The notes under the pieces were generated by a model, which searched no databases, had not been told where the DNA came from, and saw nothing but the letters and a program-made list of their open reading frames with translations. A program made the position numbers and the translations under genes. Below, piece by piece: positions 9,391 to 18,522 of a DNA stretch of 64,000 bases; position 1 is the first letter of the stretch; each line of letters opens with the position of its first letter. The stretch is from Streptomyces cellostaticus (GTDB lineage Bacteria; Actinomycetota; Actinomycetes; Streptomycetales; Streptomycetaceae), in the NCBI RefSeq assembly GCF_001513965.1, contig NZ_KQ948029.1:53775-117774 (forward strand), given 5' to 3'.

Positions 9391-10203
9391 ATGACTTCCG
9401 GAGCACAGGCCAACGAGGACCGGGTCGAGGACAAGGTTGTCGACTTCTACGACAACTTCACCGAGGTGTTCAGGGACCTGTGGGGCGACAACCTGCACGT
9501 CGGCTACTGGCACGACGCCTCCGACGACGCCCCCATCGGAAAGGCCACCGACCAGCTGACCGACCAGCTGATCGCGCGGCTGGCCCCGCAGCCGGGCCGG
9601 CGCATCCTGGACGTCGGGTGCGGCGTCGGCGAGCCGGCCTTCCGGCTCGCCCGGACGGCCGACGTCGAGGTCGTCGGCGTCTCCATCAGCACGTACCAGG
9701 TCGGTCGCGCAGGCGAGCGCTCGCGCGAGCAGGGCCTGGCCGACCGCGTGAGCTTCCAGCACGCCGACGCAGCCGAACTCCCCTTCCCGGACGCGTCGTT
9801 CGACGGCGCCTGGGCCTTCGAGTCGCTGATCCACATGCCGGACAAGGAGAAGGTCCTGCGCGAGATCAAGCGCGTGCTGCGCCCCGGCTCGACCCTCGTC
9901 CTCGCCGACATGTTCAGCCAGCCCGACACCGAGCTGACCTTCCAGGACATCATCACCACCCCCGAGATGTCCGAGTACCGGGCCGTCATCGAACGGGCCG
10001 GACTCGTCGTCCGGGAGTTCACCGACATCACGGCCAACACCCTTGCCCCCCAGGAGGTGCGGGAGAGCATCGCCGCCGATCTGCTGGCGCGCAAGGACGA
10101 CGTCATCAAGATGACCGGCCCCGAGGAGTTCGAGCGGATGGTGGACGGGGTGCGGGTCCCCCGCGCCTACGGCTACCTCCTCGCCACGGTCACCACCGAC
10201 TGA
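9391..10203 (+). CDS. SAM-dependent methyltransferase, probable sugar O-methyltransferase
   Basis: A 270-residue class I methyltransferase. SAM motif I is ILDVGCGVGEPAF, followed by an acidic VVGVSIS strand, a DAAELPFPDASFDGAWAFES motif II/III region and a VLRPGSTLVLADMF strand. The fold resembles macrolide and macrolactam O-methyltransferases such as EryG, AveD and Rif14. Lankamycin sugars carry 3-O-methyl groups, so acting on a deoxysugar hydroxyl is the likeliest role; the exact substrate is inference. It sits between the aldo/keto reductase and the 3-C-methyltransferase in a uniform + strand run with 13-56 bp gaps. Confidence 0.78.
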   Translation: MTSGAQANEDRVEDKVVDFYDNFTEVFRDLWGDNLHVGYWHDASDDAPIGKATDQLTDQLIARLAPQPGRRILDVGCGVGEPAFRLARTADVEVVGVSISTYQVGRAGERSREQGLADRVSFQHADAAELPFPDASFDGAWAFESLIHMPDKEKVLREIKRVLRPGSTLVLADMFSQPDTELTFQDIITTPEMSEYRAVIERAGLVVREFTDITANTLAPQEVRESIAADLLARKDDVIKMTGPEEFERMVDGVRVPRAYGYLLATVTTD

Positions 10204-10216
10204 GGAACGGCAGAAG

Positions 10217-11452
10217 ATGATCATCACTCAGTGCCGCGTCTGCGGCAACAAAGAACTGCTTCCGGTCCTCGACCTGGGCGAGCAGGCTCTGACCTGCGTC
10301 TTCCCCAAGAGCGTCGACGAGGAGGTGCCCGCGGTCCCGCTGGAGCTGGTCAAGTGCTCGCCCGCCGGCTGCGGCCTCCTCCAGCTGCTGCACACCCCGG
10401 ATCTCGACCTGATGTACGGCGACGGCTACGGATACCGGCCGGGCATCCGGCCGTTCATGGTCAACCACCTGAGGGGCAAGGCCGTCGCGGCCGCCGAACT
10501 GACCGGCCTCAAGCCGGGAGACGTCGTCGTCGACATCGGCAGCAACGACGGCACGCTGCTGCACCAGTACCCGGTCGAGGGACTGCGCCTGGTCGGCATC
10601 GACCCCTCGGGCGAGAAGTTCCGCGAGCACTACCCGCCCGCCGAACTGATCGCCGAGTTCTTCACCGCCGAGGCCTTCACGGCGCGGTACGGCAAGCAGC
10701 GCGCCAAGGTCGTCACGACGACCGGTATGTTCTACGACATCCCGGACCCGCTGCAGTTCATGCAGGACATCCACGCGATCCTCGACGAGGACGGCATCTG
10801 GATGACCGAGCAGAGCTACATGCCGTCCATGCTCGAGGCCAACGCGTACGACGTGGTGTGCCACGAGCACCTGGAGTACTACGGCTTCCAGCAGATCGAG
10901 TGGATGGCCGAGAAGGTGGGCTTCACCGTCCTGCGGGCCGAGGTCACCGACGTCTACGGCGGCAGTCTCTACGTGACCCTCGCCAAGAACCCGGGCCGCC
11001 ATCCGGTGGACGAGGGCTCCCTGGTCGCGCTGCGCGAGCGGGAGGCCGCCGCGCGCCTGGACACCATGGCCCCCTACGAGGCGTTCGCCCGCAGGGTGCA
11101 CCAGCAGCGCGACGACCTGCGCGGATTCCTCGCCGACTCCCGCGCGGCCGGCCTGCTCACCTTCGGGTACGGCGCGTCGACCAAGGGCAATGTGACCCTG
11201 CAGTACTGCGGCATCGGCCCCGAGGACCTGCCCTGCATCGGCGAGGTCAGCGAGGAGAAGGCCGGCCGCTTCACCCCCGGCAGCAGGATTCCGATCGTGT
11301 CCGAGGAGGAGGCCAAGTCCCGCCGCCCCGACCAGTTGCTCGTCCTGCCCTGGATCCACCGCGACGGCTTCGTCGAGCGCGAGCAGGCGTACCTGAAGAG
11401 CGGCGGCAAGCTCGTCTTCCCGATGCCGACGCTCACCACGGTGACCGCCTGA
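10217..11452 (+). CDS. dTDP-sugar 3-C-methyltransferase (TylC3/EryBIII family)
   Basis: A 411-residue sugar C-methyltransferase. The N terminus has the zinc-binding pattern CRVCG followed by a second pair, CSPAGC, near residues 51-56. SAM motif I is VVDIGSNDGTLL. The HEHLEYY segment carries the His/Glu/Tyr residues typical of TcaB9/TylC3 catalysis, and the C-terminal domain ends with VLPWIHRDGF. These enzymes add the branch methyl at C-3 of a 4-keto-2,6-dideoxyhexose, the step that defines mycarose, cladinose or arcanose. Its presence supports a branched neutral sugar and, through lankamycin synteny, arcanose. Confidence 0.86.
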   Translation: MIITQCRVCGNKELLPVLDLGEQALTCVFPKSVDEEVPAVPLELVKCSPAGCGLLQLLHTPDLDLMYGDGYGYRPGIRPFMVNHLRGKAVAAAELTGLKPGDVVVDIGSNDGTLLHQYPVEGLRLVGIDPSGEKFREHYPPAELIAEFFTAEAFTARYGKQRAKVVTTTGMFYDIPDPLQFMQDIHAILDEDGIWMTEQSYMPSMLEANAYDVVCHEHLEYYGFQQIEWMAEKVGFTVLRAEVTDVYGGSLYVTLAKNPGRHPVDEGSLVALREREAAARLDTMAPYEAFARRVHQQRDDLRGFLADSRAAGLLTFGYGASTKGNVTLQYCGIGPEDLPCIGEVSEEKAGRFTPGSRIPIVSEEEAKSRRPDQLLVLPWIHRDGFVEREQAYLKSGGKLVFPMPTLTTVTA

Positions 11453-11485
11453 CCGTGCACATCCCCGAACGAAAGGGAGACCGCA

Positions 11486-12706
11486 GTGACGACTGACGCG
11501 CAGACCGCAGTCCCCAGCCTGGAGAGCGACCTCTTCCACATCGACCAGTACGAGGCCTACGCCGCGCTCCGCGAGCAGGGGCCGGTGAGCAAGGTCAGCT
11601 TCATCGGCCGCGAAGCCTACTTGATCACCCGTCATGCCGAGGCCAAGGCCGCCCTCAGCGACCTGCGGCTCAGCAACGACTTCAAGAAGCAGCCCCCCGA
11701 GGTGGAACTGCCGACCTTCCACGGCATCCCCGAGGACGTCCGGCCCTACTTCGCCAACAACATGGGCAGCAACGACCCGCCGGCCCACACCCGGCTGCGC
11801 GGGCTCGTCTCGCGGGAGTTCACCGCGCGCCGGGTGGAGTCCATGCGCGCCCGGATCGAGGAGCTCGCCGAGAAGCTGCTCGACTCCCTCACCGGCCAGG
11901 CCGAGACCGACCTGGTCGAGTCCTACGCCTACCCGCTGCCGATCACGGTGATCAGTGAGCTGCTCGGCGTAGAGGAGCGCTACCAGGGCGACTTCGGCCG
12001 CTGGAGCAACGAGTTCCTGGTGATCGAGGCCGACCGGGTGGAACAGCGCGAGCAGGCCGCCCGCGCCCTGGTCGGCTTCATCCTCGACCTGATCGACCGC
12101 CGGCGCGCCGACCCCGGTTCCGACCTGCTCTCGGCGCTGATCCACGTCCACGAGCAGGACGAGGACCGGCTCAGCAACGACGAACTCGCCTCCGTGGTGC
12201 TGATCCTGCTCATCGCGGGCTTCGAGACCTCGGTGAGCCTCATCTCCATGGCCACCTACCTGCTCCTCACCCACCCCGAGGAACTGGCCAAGGTGCGCCG
12301 GGACGCGTCGGTCATGCCGAACGCCGTGGAGGAGGTCCTGCGCTTCCTCGGCCCCGCCGAGATCACCACGCGCGGATCGCTCGCACCCGTCGAGATCGGC
12401 GGCGTCCACATCCCCGCGCACAGCACCGTGCTCATCGCGGGCGCCGCGGCCAACCGCGACCCCCGCCGCTTCCCCGACCCCGAGCGGTTCGACGTGACGC
12501 GCGACGCGAGCGGGCACCTCTCCTTCGGCCACGGAATCCACTTCTGTGTGGGCGGCCCGCTGGCCCGCCTGGAGGGCGAGATCGCGCTGCGCGCCCTGCT
12601 GCGGCGCTTCCCCGACCTCGACCTGGCGATCCCGCCGGAGCAGGTGCGCTGGCGCCGGTCCTTCCTGCGCGGCATCGAGAGCCTGCCCGTCAGGCTCGCC
12701 CGATGA
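11486..12706 (+). CDS. lkmF: Cytochrome P450 macrolide hydroxylase (LkmF-like)
   Basis: A 406-residue bacterial class I P450. The oxygen-binding I-helix has AGFETS, the K-helix has EEVLRF and the heme loop FGHGIHFCVGG has its Cys at residue 354, so it should be active. It starts with GTG at 11486 behind AAAGGGA. In S. rochei the P450 gene next to the type II thioesterase is lkmF, which as I recall performs a ring hydroxylation of lankamycin (C-8). The assignment uses position and family; regiochemistry cannot be read from the sequence. Its stop overlaps the thioesterase start by 4 bp. Confidence 0.83.
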   Translation: MTTDAQTAVPSLESDLFHIDQYEAYAALREQGPVSKVSFIGREAYLITRHAEAKAALSDLRLSNDFKKQPPEVELPTFHGIPEDVRPYFANNMGSNDPPAHTRLRGLVSREFTARRVESMRARIEELAEKLLDSLTGQAETDLVESYAYPLPITVISELLGVEERYQGDFGRWSNEFLVIEADRVEQREQAARALVGFILDLIDRRRADPGSDLLSALIHVHEQDEDRLSNDELASVVLILLIAGFETSVSLISMATYLLLTHPEELAKVRRDASVMPNAVEEVLRFLGPAEITTRGSLAPVEIGGVHIPAHSTVLIAGAAANRDPRRFPDPERFDVTRDASGHLSFGHGIHFCVGGPLARLEGEIALRALLRRFPDLDLAIPPEQVRWRRSFLRGIESLPVRLAR

Positions 12707-13482
12707 CCGTGTCCGCATCGCCGTCCCAGACCTGGCTGCGGCGGTTCGGCCCACCGGCGGAGGGGGTGATGCGGCTCGTCTGCTTCCCGCACGCCGGGGG
12801 CGGCGCGAGCAGCTTCCACTCCCTCGCCCGCGCCCTGGGCCCCGGTGTGGAGGTCCTGGCGGTGCAGTACCCCGGACGGCAGGACCGGCGGCACGAGCCG
12901 CCGCTGTCGCGGCTGAGCGAGCTGGCCGACCGGGCCGCCGAGGCGCTGGACACGCTCGACGAGACTCCGTACGCCGTGTTCGGCCACAGCCTGGGGGCGC
13001 TCGTCGCCTATGAGACGGCCCGGCGCCTCGACCGCCGCGGCAACACCCCGCACCGGCTGTTCGTGTCCGCGCGCTGCGCGCCCACGGCCGGGCCGGGGCC
13101 GACCGACGGCCTGAAGGACGATGCCGCGCTGCTGGCCGAGGTCCGCCGGCTCGGTGGCGGCGACGCGCTCGACGATCCCGGGATACAGGCCATGGCGCTG
13201 CCCGCGCTGCGCGCCGACTACCAGGCCCTGAGGTCCTACACCTGGCAGGACGGGCCCGGCCTGCGCTGCCCGGTCACGGCGATGGCCGGCACCCATGACC
13301 CCCTGTGCGCGCCCGAACAGGCGATCGGCTGGCTGCGGCTGGCGGTCGTCCCCGGGCGCTCGCGGGTCTTCACGGGCGGCCACTTCTATCTGCAGGACCG
13401 CGTCACCGAGGTGGCCGGGGCCGTCCTGGCGGACCTCGGACTGCGTACGCCGGAAACCGCTCTGGCACGTGCCGACACTTGA
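12703..13482 (+). CDS. Type II thioesterase
   Basis: A 259-residue alpha/beta hydrolase of the free-standing editing thioesterase type. It has the early LVCFPHAGGGASS motif, the nucleophile elbow GHSLG in YAVFGHSLGALVAYE, a C-terminal AGTHDPLC Asp region and GGHFYL with the catalytic His. Such enzymes clear aberrant acyl groups from PKS carrier proteins. It overlaps the P450 by 4 bp and is followed 15 bp later by the sugar dehydratase. It could serve the macrolide PKS, the neighbouring trans-AT PKS, or both. Confidence 0.88.
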   Translation: MTVSASPSQTWLRRFGPPAEGVMRLVCFPHAGGGASSFHSLARALGPGVEVLAVQYPGRQDRRHEPPLSRLSELADRAAEALDTLDETPYAVFGHSLGALVAYETARRLDRRGNTPHRLFVSARCAPTAGPGPTDGLKDDAALLAEVRRLGGGDALDDPGIQAMALPALRADYQALRSYTWQDGPGLRCPVTAMAGTHDPLCAPEQAIGWLRLAVVPGRSRVFTGGHFYLQDRVTEVAGAVLADLGLRTPETALARADT

Positions 13483-13497
13483 GAAAGGGAAGTCCCC

Positions 13498-14484
13498 GTG
13501 CGTTTGCTCGTCACCGGCGCCGCCGGATTCATCGGGTCGACCTATGTGCGCAATGTGCTCGCCGGAGCGTACGGCGATGCCGGCGACGTGCGGATCACGG
13601 TCCTGGACAAGCTCACCTACGCGGGTAACACCGCCAACCTCGCCGACGTCCAGGACCACCCGGGCCCGACCTTCGTCCAGGGCGACATCTGCGACACCGC
13701 GCTGCTCGCCGACCTCGTCCCGGGACACGACGCGGTGGTCAACTTCGCCGCGGAGAGCCATGTGGACCGGTCGATCGCCGGCGCGGACGACTTCGTACGC
13801 ACCAACGTCCTGGGCACCCAGGCCCTGCTGGAGGCGGCGCGGGCGGCGCGGGTGCCCCGGTTCGTGCACATCTCCACCGACGAGGTGTACGGATCGATCG
13901 AGACGGGCTCCTGGACCGAGGACTGCGCCCTGCTGGCGAACTCGCCCTATGCCGCGTCGAAGGCCGGGGCCGACATCCTGGCCCGCGCCTACGCCCGCAC
14001 CTACGGGATGGACGTGAGCGTGACCCGCTGCAGCAACAACTACGGCCCCTACCAGTACCCCGAAAAGCTCATCCCCCTCTTCGTGACCAACCTGCTGGAG
14101 GGCGGGCAGCTGCCGTTGTACGGAGACGGTCTGTGCGTGCGCGACTGGCTGCACGTGGACGACCACTGCCGGGGCGTACAGCTGGTGCTGGAGAAGGGCA
14201 GGCCCGGCGAGGCCTACAACATCGGCGGCGGCGAGGAACTCACCAACGTCGAACTCACCCACCTGCTCCTGGAGGCGTGCGGGGCCGGGCCGGAGCGGAT
14301 CACCTACGTACCCGACCGGCCCGGCCACGACCGCCGTTACTCCGTCGACGACAGCAAGCTCCGGGAGCTCGGGTACGCCCCGCGCGTCTCCTTCCCGGAC
14401 GGCCTGGCCCGGACGGTCGACTGGTACCGGGACAACCCGCAGTGGTGGAAGCCGCTGCGCCGCGCGCTGTCGGCAGCGGCCTGA
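13498..14484 (+). CDS. dTDP-glucose 4,6-dehydratase
   Basis: A 328-residue extended short-chain dehydrogenase. The Rossmann motif is TGAAGFIGS, the catalytic segment is STDEVYGS and the active-site YxxxK is in SPYAASKAGAD. NNYGPYQYPEKLIPLF is typical of RmlB-type enzymes. It forms dTDP-4-keto-6-deoxyglucose, the common precursor of both lankamycin sugars. It starts with GTG behind GAGAAAGGGA and is the last gene of the macrolide run, followed by a strong hairpin. The matching glucose-1-phosphate thymidylyltransferase is not in the window. Confidence 0.9.
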   Translation: MRLLVTGAAGFIGSTYVRNVLAGAYGDAGDVRITVLDKLTYAGNTANLADVQDHPGPTFVQGDICDTALLADLVPGHDAVVNFAAESHVDRSIAGADDFVRTNVLGTQALLEAARAARVPRFVHISTDEVYGSIETGSWTEDCALLANSPYAASKAGADILARAYARTYGMDVSVTRCSNNYGPYQYPEKLIPLFVTNLLEGGQLPLYGDGLCVRDWLHVDDHCRGVQLVLEKGRPGEAYNIGGGEELTNVELTHLLLEACGAGPERITYVPDRPGHDRRYSVDDSKLRELGYAPRVSFPDGLARTVDWYRDNPQWWKPLRRALSAAA

Positions 14485-14500
14485 GGCCGCACAAGGACGT

Positions 14501-14535
14501 GAAACGGCCCGGGCAGTTCCTGCCCGGGCCGTTTC
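14501..14535. terminator. Bidirectional intrinsic terminator between convergent clusters
   Basis: A perfect 15-bp inverted repeat (arms 14501-14515 and 14521-14535, 5-nt loop) with short A and T runs at the outer ends. It lies between the convergent sugar dehydratase and quinoprotein genes and marks the border of the macrolide and lankacidin transcription units. Confidence 0.85.
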
Positions 14536-14557
14536 GCATGCCATGGACGGCGGCGTG

Positions 14558-16192
14558 TCAGCGGCCGTCGAGGGTGAAGCGGTAGAGCTTGTTGTTGTGG
14601 CCGCTCAGGCCCTCGCCCACATTGGAGATGTAGTAGCCGGAGCCCCAGTACACGCTGCCGTCGACCACGGCCGCCCCGCCCCAGACGGAGCCGCCGCTGG
14701 CGAAGTCCCACAGGATCTTGCCGGTCTCGCCGTCCAGCGCGTACATGTTGTTGCCGCTCGGCGCCGACGAGCCCGCGTACATCACGCCGTTGGCGTGGGT
14801 GATGAAGGAGTCGTCCAGCCACTGGCCGTCCTTGCCCTGCGGGTCGGCGGTCTGCCACTCGATCTCGCCGGTGGCGGCGTTGACCGCCGCGAAGAAGCCG
14901 CTGCTGACCGTGGACTTGGTGCCGTCGGCGGCCTTGATGGTCCAGGGCAGGTGAGCACCGTTGCCGATGCCGACGTAGATGCGCTTCCCGTCGGTGGCGG
15001 AGCCCCACTGGATGCCGCCCAGCGGACCGCCGGGGCCGACCTGCGTCTGCCACACGGTCTTGCCGGTGGCCGGTTCGAGGGCGTAGTAGACGCCGCTCTT
15101 CTGACCTATGCCGAGCAGGTCCTTCGGCTTGCCGTCGATCTCGGTGGTGTAGAGGTTCGCGGCGGAGCCGAAGTCGAAGTCCGGGGCCTGGTTCTGCTCG
15201 TACATCGTCCAGGTGTCGGCGGTCAGGGTGTGGCGGGCCCACCTGAGCTTGCCGGTCTTCAGGTCCAGGGCGAGCACGCTGTCGAAGTGGTCGTCATCGG
15301 CCGGCGGGGTGCAGTCGGTCTGCTTCGGGTTGAGGCAGACACCGGGCGGCGAGGTGTAGTTGTTGCCCGTGCCCACGAACACCAGGCCGGTCTTGTGGTC
15401 GACCACGGGCTGGCTGCCCCACACGGAGGCGCCGGTGTAGCCCTTCGGGATGGTGTAGGTCTTCCACAGGATCTTGCCGGTGCGGGCGTCGATCGCCAGG
15501 ACCGCTCCGCGGAAGTTCGGCTTGTCGTGCAGGATCGACGCCTTGGAGGACGTCCCCACGTAGATGATCCCGTTGTCCACGGTGGGGGAGGAGGTGATCA
15601 CCGTCGTCGGGTCGTCGTCGACCTTGGTCAGCCACTGCTTCTGGCCGGTCTTGGCGTCGACGGAGATGACGTACGCGCTCTTCAGCGCGGTCGTCGTCAG
15701 CGTGCCGGTGCCGATGTAGAGGTTGCCCTTCCAGTACGCGGGGCTGGTCCGGGACATGTGCCCGTCGACACCGTCGTAGCTGGAGACGGCGTTCGACCAG
15801 ATCTCCTTGCCGCTGTCGGCGTCGATGGCCCACAGCTTGCCGCCCCAGTCGGGCACGTACACGGTGCCGTTCACGACGGTGGGGGTGGCGGAGACGTCGC
15901 CGGCGGTGGTGAAGGTCCACTTCGGCGCCAGCTTGCCCACGTTCTGCGGGCCGATGGTGCGCTCGGTGGCGGCATGGCGGGTGTTGTGGTTGTTCTGTCC
16001 CGCACTGGCCCACTGGGGCTGCACGGGGACGCTGTGGGCCCTGGCGGACTCGGTGCCGCTCGCGGTGGGGGCGCCGGTCGCGGCGGGCGCGACGGTGGCC
16101 AGCAGGAGGGCGGCGCAGCCGGCCGCGGCGACGGACAGCCGTCGCCACAGCTTCGGGCTCAGTGCGGCCCGTCGTCTCGTACTGGTGGTCAT
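14558..16192 (-). CDS. Secreted PQQ-dependent (quinoprotein) dehydrogenase, lankacidin late oxidation
   Basis: A 544-residue beta-propeller protein. A twin-Arg-free but basic and hydrophobic N terminus (MTTSTRRR, then about 20 Ala/Leu-rich residues) predicts export. Repeated propeller blades show the W-motif pattern of PQQ enzymes, for example LWAIDADSGKEIWSN and YALEPATGKTVWQT. A pqq operon occurs at the far end of the same cluster. In S. rochei the equivalent gene (orf23 by my recollection) encodes a quinoprotein that oxidises the lactamide hydroxyl of lankacidinol to the pyruvamide of lankacidin C. Here it is the last gene of an operon with the ACP and FkbH genes (83-bp gap), so starter supply and final oxidation may be co-regulated. 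Confidence 0.85.
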   Translation of the reverse strand: MTTSTRRRAALSPKLWRRLSVAAAGCAALLLATVAPAATGAPTASGTESARAHSVPVQPQWASAGQNNHNTRHAATERTIGPQNVGKLAPKWTFTTAGDVSATPTVVNGTVYVPDWGGKLWAIDADSGKEIWSNAVSSYDGVDGHMSRTSPAYWKGNLYIGTGTLTTTALKSAYVISVDAKTGQKQWLTKVDDDPTTVITSSPTVDNGIIYVGTSSKASILHDKPNFRGAVLAIDARTGKILWKTYTIPKGYTGASVWGSQPVVDHKTGLVFVGTGNNYTSPPGVCLNPKQTDCTPPADDDHFDSVLALDLKTGKLRWARHTLTADTWTMYEQNQAPDFDFGSAANLYTTEIDGKPKDLLGIGQKSGVYYALEPATGKTVWQTQVGPGGPLGGIQWGSATDGKRIYVGIGNGAHLPWTIKAADGTKSTVSSGFFAAVNAATGEIEWQTADPQGKDGQWLDDSFITHANGVMYAGSSAPSGNNMYALDGETGKILWDFASGGSVWGGAAVVDGSVYWGSGYYISNVGEGLSGHNNKLYRFTLDGR

Positions 16193-16275
16193 GGAGTGAT
16201 TCCTTCGTTCCTTGTGGAGGGGGCGGCCGGCCGGATCGCCGGCCACGTGTGGTGTGGTCTGCGCGGGACGCGCGG

Positions 16276-17907
16276 CTACGGCGCGGCCGCCACGGGTGCG
16301 TCGATCCAGTCGGCGACCCGCACCTCGACGGTGCCGGGGGCGTCCTCGGCGCCGACGGCGCTGCCGGAGAGCTGCTGGAGGAACTGACGCGCGGGCGCGT
16401 TGCGCCGGGTGGGCCGGTAGGCGAGCCGCAGGGTGCGGCAGCCGGCCGCATGGGCCTTCTCGCTGAGCATCCGCAGCATCCGCGTCTCCACCCGACGGTT
16501 GAGGACCCGGCAGCTGAGCAGGAAGACCGGAACGTCCAGCACGTCGGCGTCGGCCCGTGCCAGCACGAGCCCGACGGTGCCGTAGTCGCCGAAGACGTCG
16601 CGGACCCGCACCGTCCAGCCCCGGCCGCCGCCGTCGAGCAGCCGGCGCAGCTCCGGCACCGTGAAGGCGGTGCCCGCCAGGGTGAACTGCGTGGTACGGG
16701 AGGTCAGTTGGGCCGCGCGGTCCAGCGCGGAGTCCGTCAGCTCCTCCATCGTGACGTCGATGGCGCAGCGGGCCAGGAACTCCTCGTAGTCCGCGACGGA
16801 CTGTTCCAGGGCCCGGCGCTCCGGCTCGGCCCCGTACCAGTCGGCCCGCAGCCGGTCCTCGTCGGTCACCGTGAGCTGGTCGAAGGCCGTCTCCCGGGCC
16901 AGCTGCCGCGGTGCCGCGTCCGCGCCGTCGGTGTCCCGGGAAAGCTCCACCACGGCGACCTCGGGCAGTTGCGCGCGCACCGACGCGCATTCCACGGCGT
17001 CGTCGTCCACGAAGACGAACGAGTTCAGCGCGAGCCCCAGCTGCTGGGAGAGTTCGGCCAGGTACTGGGCCTTGGGCTGCCAGCCGATCCGGTGGGCGGT
17101 GATGTCCGCCATCGTGAGGACCATGCCGGGGTTCTCGGCGAACACGGCCTGGACGTCCGCCTCTTCGTTGCGGCTGCACAGGCACAGCAGCCTGCCCCGC
17201 GCGCGCTGGTCCAGCATGAACTCCTGGACCTTGCGGCGCCCGGGGCCGATCTCCACTCCGAGCGGGCCGTCCTCGCCGCACACCCCGGCCCACAGGGTGT
17301 TGTCGCAGTCGAGCACCACGACCTTGCGGGGCCTGTTCCACGTCGTGGCGGCCAGCCGCACCAGCCAGTCGGCCAGTGCGTCGAAGTACCCGTCGGTGTA
17401 GGGGAGATGAGCGATGCGGTCGGCGTACTCGTCGTGCGTCTCGGGCACGTCGTAGCGGTCGGTGAGGTCGTCGAGCGACACGAGGTGCATGCCGGGCAGC
17501 GGCTCGACGGTCTCGGCGATCCGCTGCGTCGCTGCCTCGATCCACCGCGCCGCGACGGGGTCGGCGAGGGCGCCCGGCGACGGCGGGGTCAGGGCCACCA
17601 GCCAGGTGGCCGCGCTGCGGGTGGGTGCGGCGGACAGCACGGGGAGCAGCTCGTCCAGGAGCCGGTCACCGGCCGAGGGGGCCGAGGCGCCCCGGTACAG
17701 GTCCTCGGCCCGCACCAGCAGGACGTTCACCCCGGCGTGGGTCAGCAGCACGCTGCCCGGGTCCAGCATCGGCTCCACCAGCTGGCCGTACGGTGCCGCC
17801 TGGATCTCGCGTCCGGTCTCTTGCAGCCGCCGGGCCATGGCGTCTTTGAGCCCGTCCGTGGTGAAGGTCGCGGCGAGGGCGATGCCCGGATTCCTCGCGT
17901 CGCTCAT
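16276..17907 (-). CDS. FkbH-like HAD-family glyceryl-ACP synthase
   Basis: A 543-residue FkbH-family protein. The HAD motif VVVLDCDNTLWAG lies near residue 195, followed by LCLCSRNEEADV and FVDDDAVE. The C-terminal half resembles an acyltransferase/GNAT-like domain. FkbH proteins take a glyceryl group from 1,3-bisphosphoglycerate, dephosphorylate it and place it on an ACP. The ACP gene lies immediately upstream with a 4-bp ATGA overlap, so the pair almost certainly works together. Lankacidin contains no methoxymalonyl or glyceryl unit, so I infer that the glyceryl-ACP is converted further to pyruvyl- or lactyl-ACP by the MaoC/SDR fusion at 19871-21367. Confidence 0.85.
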   Translation of the reverse strand: MSDARNPGIALAATFTTDGLKDAMARRLQETGREIQAAPYGQLVEPMLDPGSVLLTHAGVNVLLVRAEDLYRGASAPSAGDRLLDELLPVLSAAPTRSAATWLVALTPPSPGALADPVAARWIEAATQRIAETVEPLPGMHLVSLDDLTDRYDVPETHDEYADRIAHLPYTDGYFDALADWLVRLAATTWNRPRKVVVLDCDNTLWAGVCGEDGPLGVEIGPGRRKVQEFMLDQRARGRLLCLCSRNEEADVQAVFAENPGMVLTMADITAHRIGWQPKAQYLAELSQQLGLALNSFVFVDDDAVECASVRAQLPEVAVVELSRDTDGADAAPRQLARETAFDQLTVTDEDRLRADWYGAEPERRALEQSVADYEEFLARCAIDVTMEELTDSALDRAAQLTSRTTQFTLAGTAFTVPELRRLLDGGGRGWTVRVRDVFGDYGTVGLVLARADADVLDVPVFLLSCRVLNRRVETRMLRMLSEKAHAAGCRTLRLAYRPTRRNAPARQFLQQLSGSAVGAEDAPGTVEVRVADWIDAPVAAAP

Positions 17908-18158
17908 GCGGCCCGGCCGTCCAGGTGGGCGCGGACGACCGCGGCGAGTTCGGCGGCGGTCGTGTCGTTGCCGAGCGCGTGCACGGGCAGTTCGACGCCC
18001 AGTTCACGCCACAGCCGCGACAGCACCCGCACGGCGCGCATCGAGTCCCCGCCCAGCGCGGCGAAGGGGACGTCGGGGGCGACCACGTCCTGGCCCAGTA
18101 CCCCGCCCAACGCCTCCAGCACCGTGCTTTCCACGGACTTCAGTTCGTTCGCTTCCAT
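17904..18158 (-). CDS. Discrete acyl carrier protein, partner of FkbH-like protein
   Basis: An 84-residue carrier protein with LGGDSM, phosphopantetheine Ser39. I chose ATG 18158, preceded by GAGGGTG, over an upstream TTG. It is first in a leftward operon with the FkbH-like gene and the quinoprotein gene. Like the small ACPs of glyceryl-ACP systems (tetronate and methoxymalonyl pathways), it should hold the three-carbon unit made by FkbH. In this cluster it could donate that unit to the condensation domain of LkcA. Confidence 0.85.
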   Translation of the reverse strand: MEANELKSVESTVLEALGGVLGQDVVAPDVPFAALGGDSMRAVRVLSRLWRELGVELPVHALGNDTTAAELAAVVRAHLDGRAA

Positions 18159-18522
18159 CTCGAGAACACCCTCGTTTCGGCCGTTACCGGCCAACGCATA
18201 TGGCGGAAAAGGTGAAACAGGCCCGACGGCCGAAACCTGGTGGCCGGATAGAGGCCCAAGGGGTCGCTCTTGGGCGCCGCACGATGGATTCCGGATCGTA
18301 CCTGTTCAGGTTCTTAGGTGCAGCGTGCACCATGTCGGTCGAGTTCGGTCAAGCGCAGGAGCTAGAGGGAGACTTGAGCCCGCCGCCGGCAGCGCAATCC
18401 GCCGATGCCCGGCGAATCCCGGTGCGTTACGATGCCGCCCGCGGTCGTTGCCCCACACATCGATCTGCCAGGTCCTGGCGATCCACTGGCACCGCCCGAG
18501 CCGAACACAAGGAGAAACAGCC
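18159..18522. promoter_or_regulatory. Divergent intergenic region between ACP operon and MFS gene
   Basis: These 364 bp hold no gene and must carry promoters for both directions. Visible structure includes a 7-bp hairpin (GCCCAAG at 18254-18260 with CTTGGGC at 18269-18275) and a 6-bp palindrome GGTGCA-GCG-TGCACC at 18317-18331. I see no clear StrR-type operator here. The function of both palindromes is unknown. Confidence 0.4.

Noticed and set aside
16276..18158. FkbH/ACP pair as a methoxymalonyl-ACP extender system
   Set aside because: The two dehydrogenases and the O-methyltransferase of that pathway are not present, and lankacidin has no methoxymalonyl unit.
18317..18331. GGTGCA-GCG-TGCACC palindrome as a gamma-butyrolactone receptor site
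   Set aside because: It is shorter than known ARE-type boxes and lacks their pattern; function left open.
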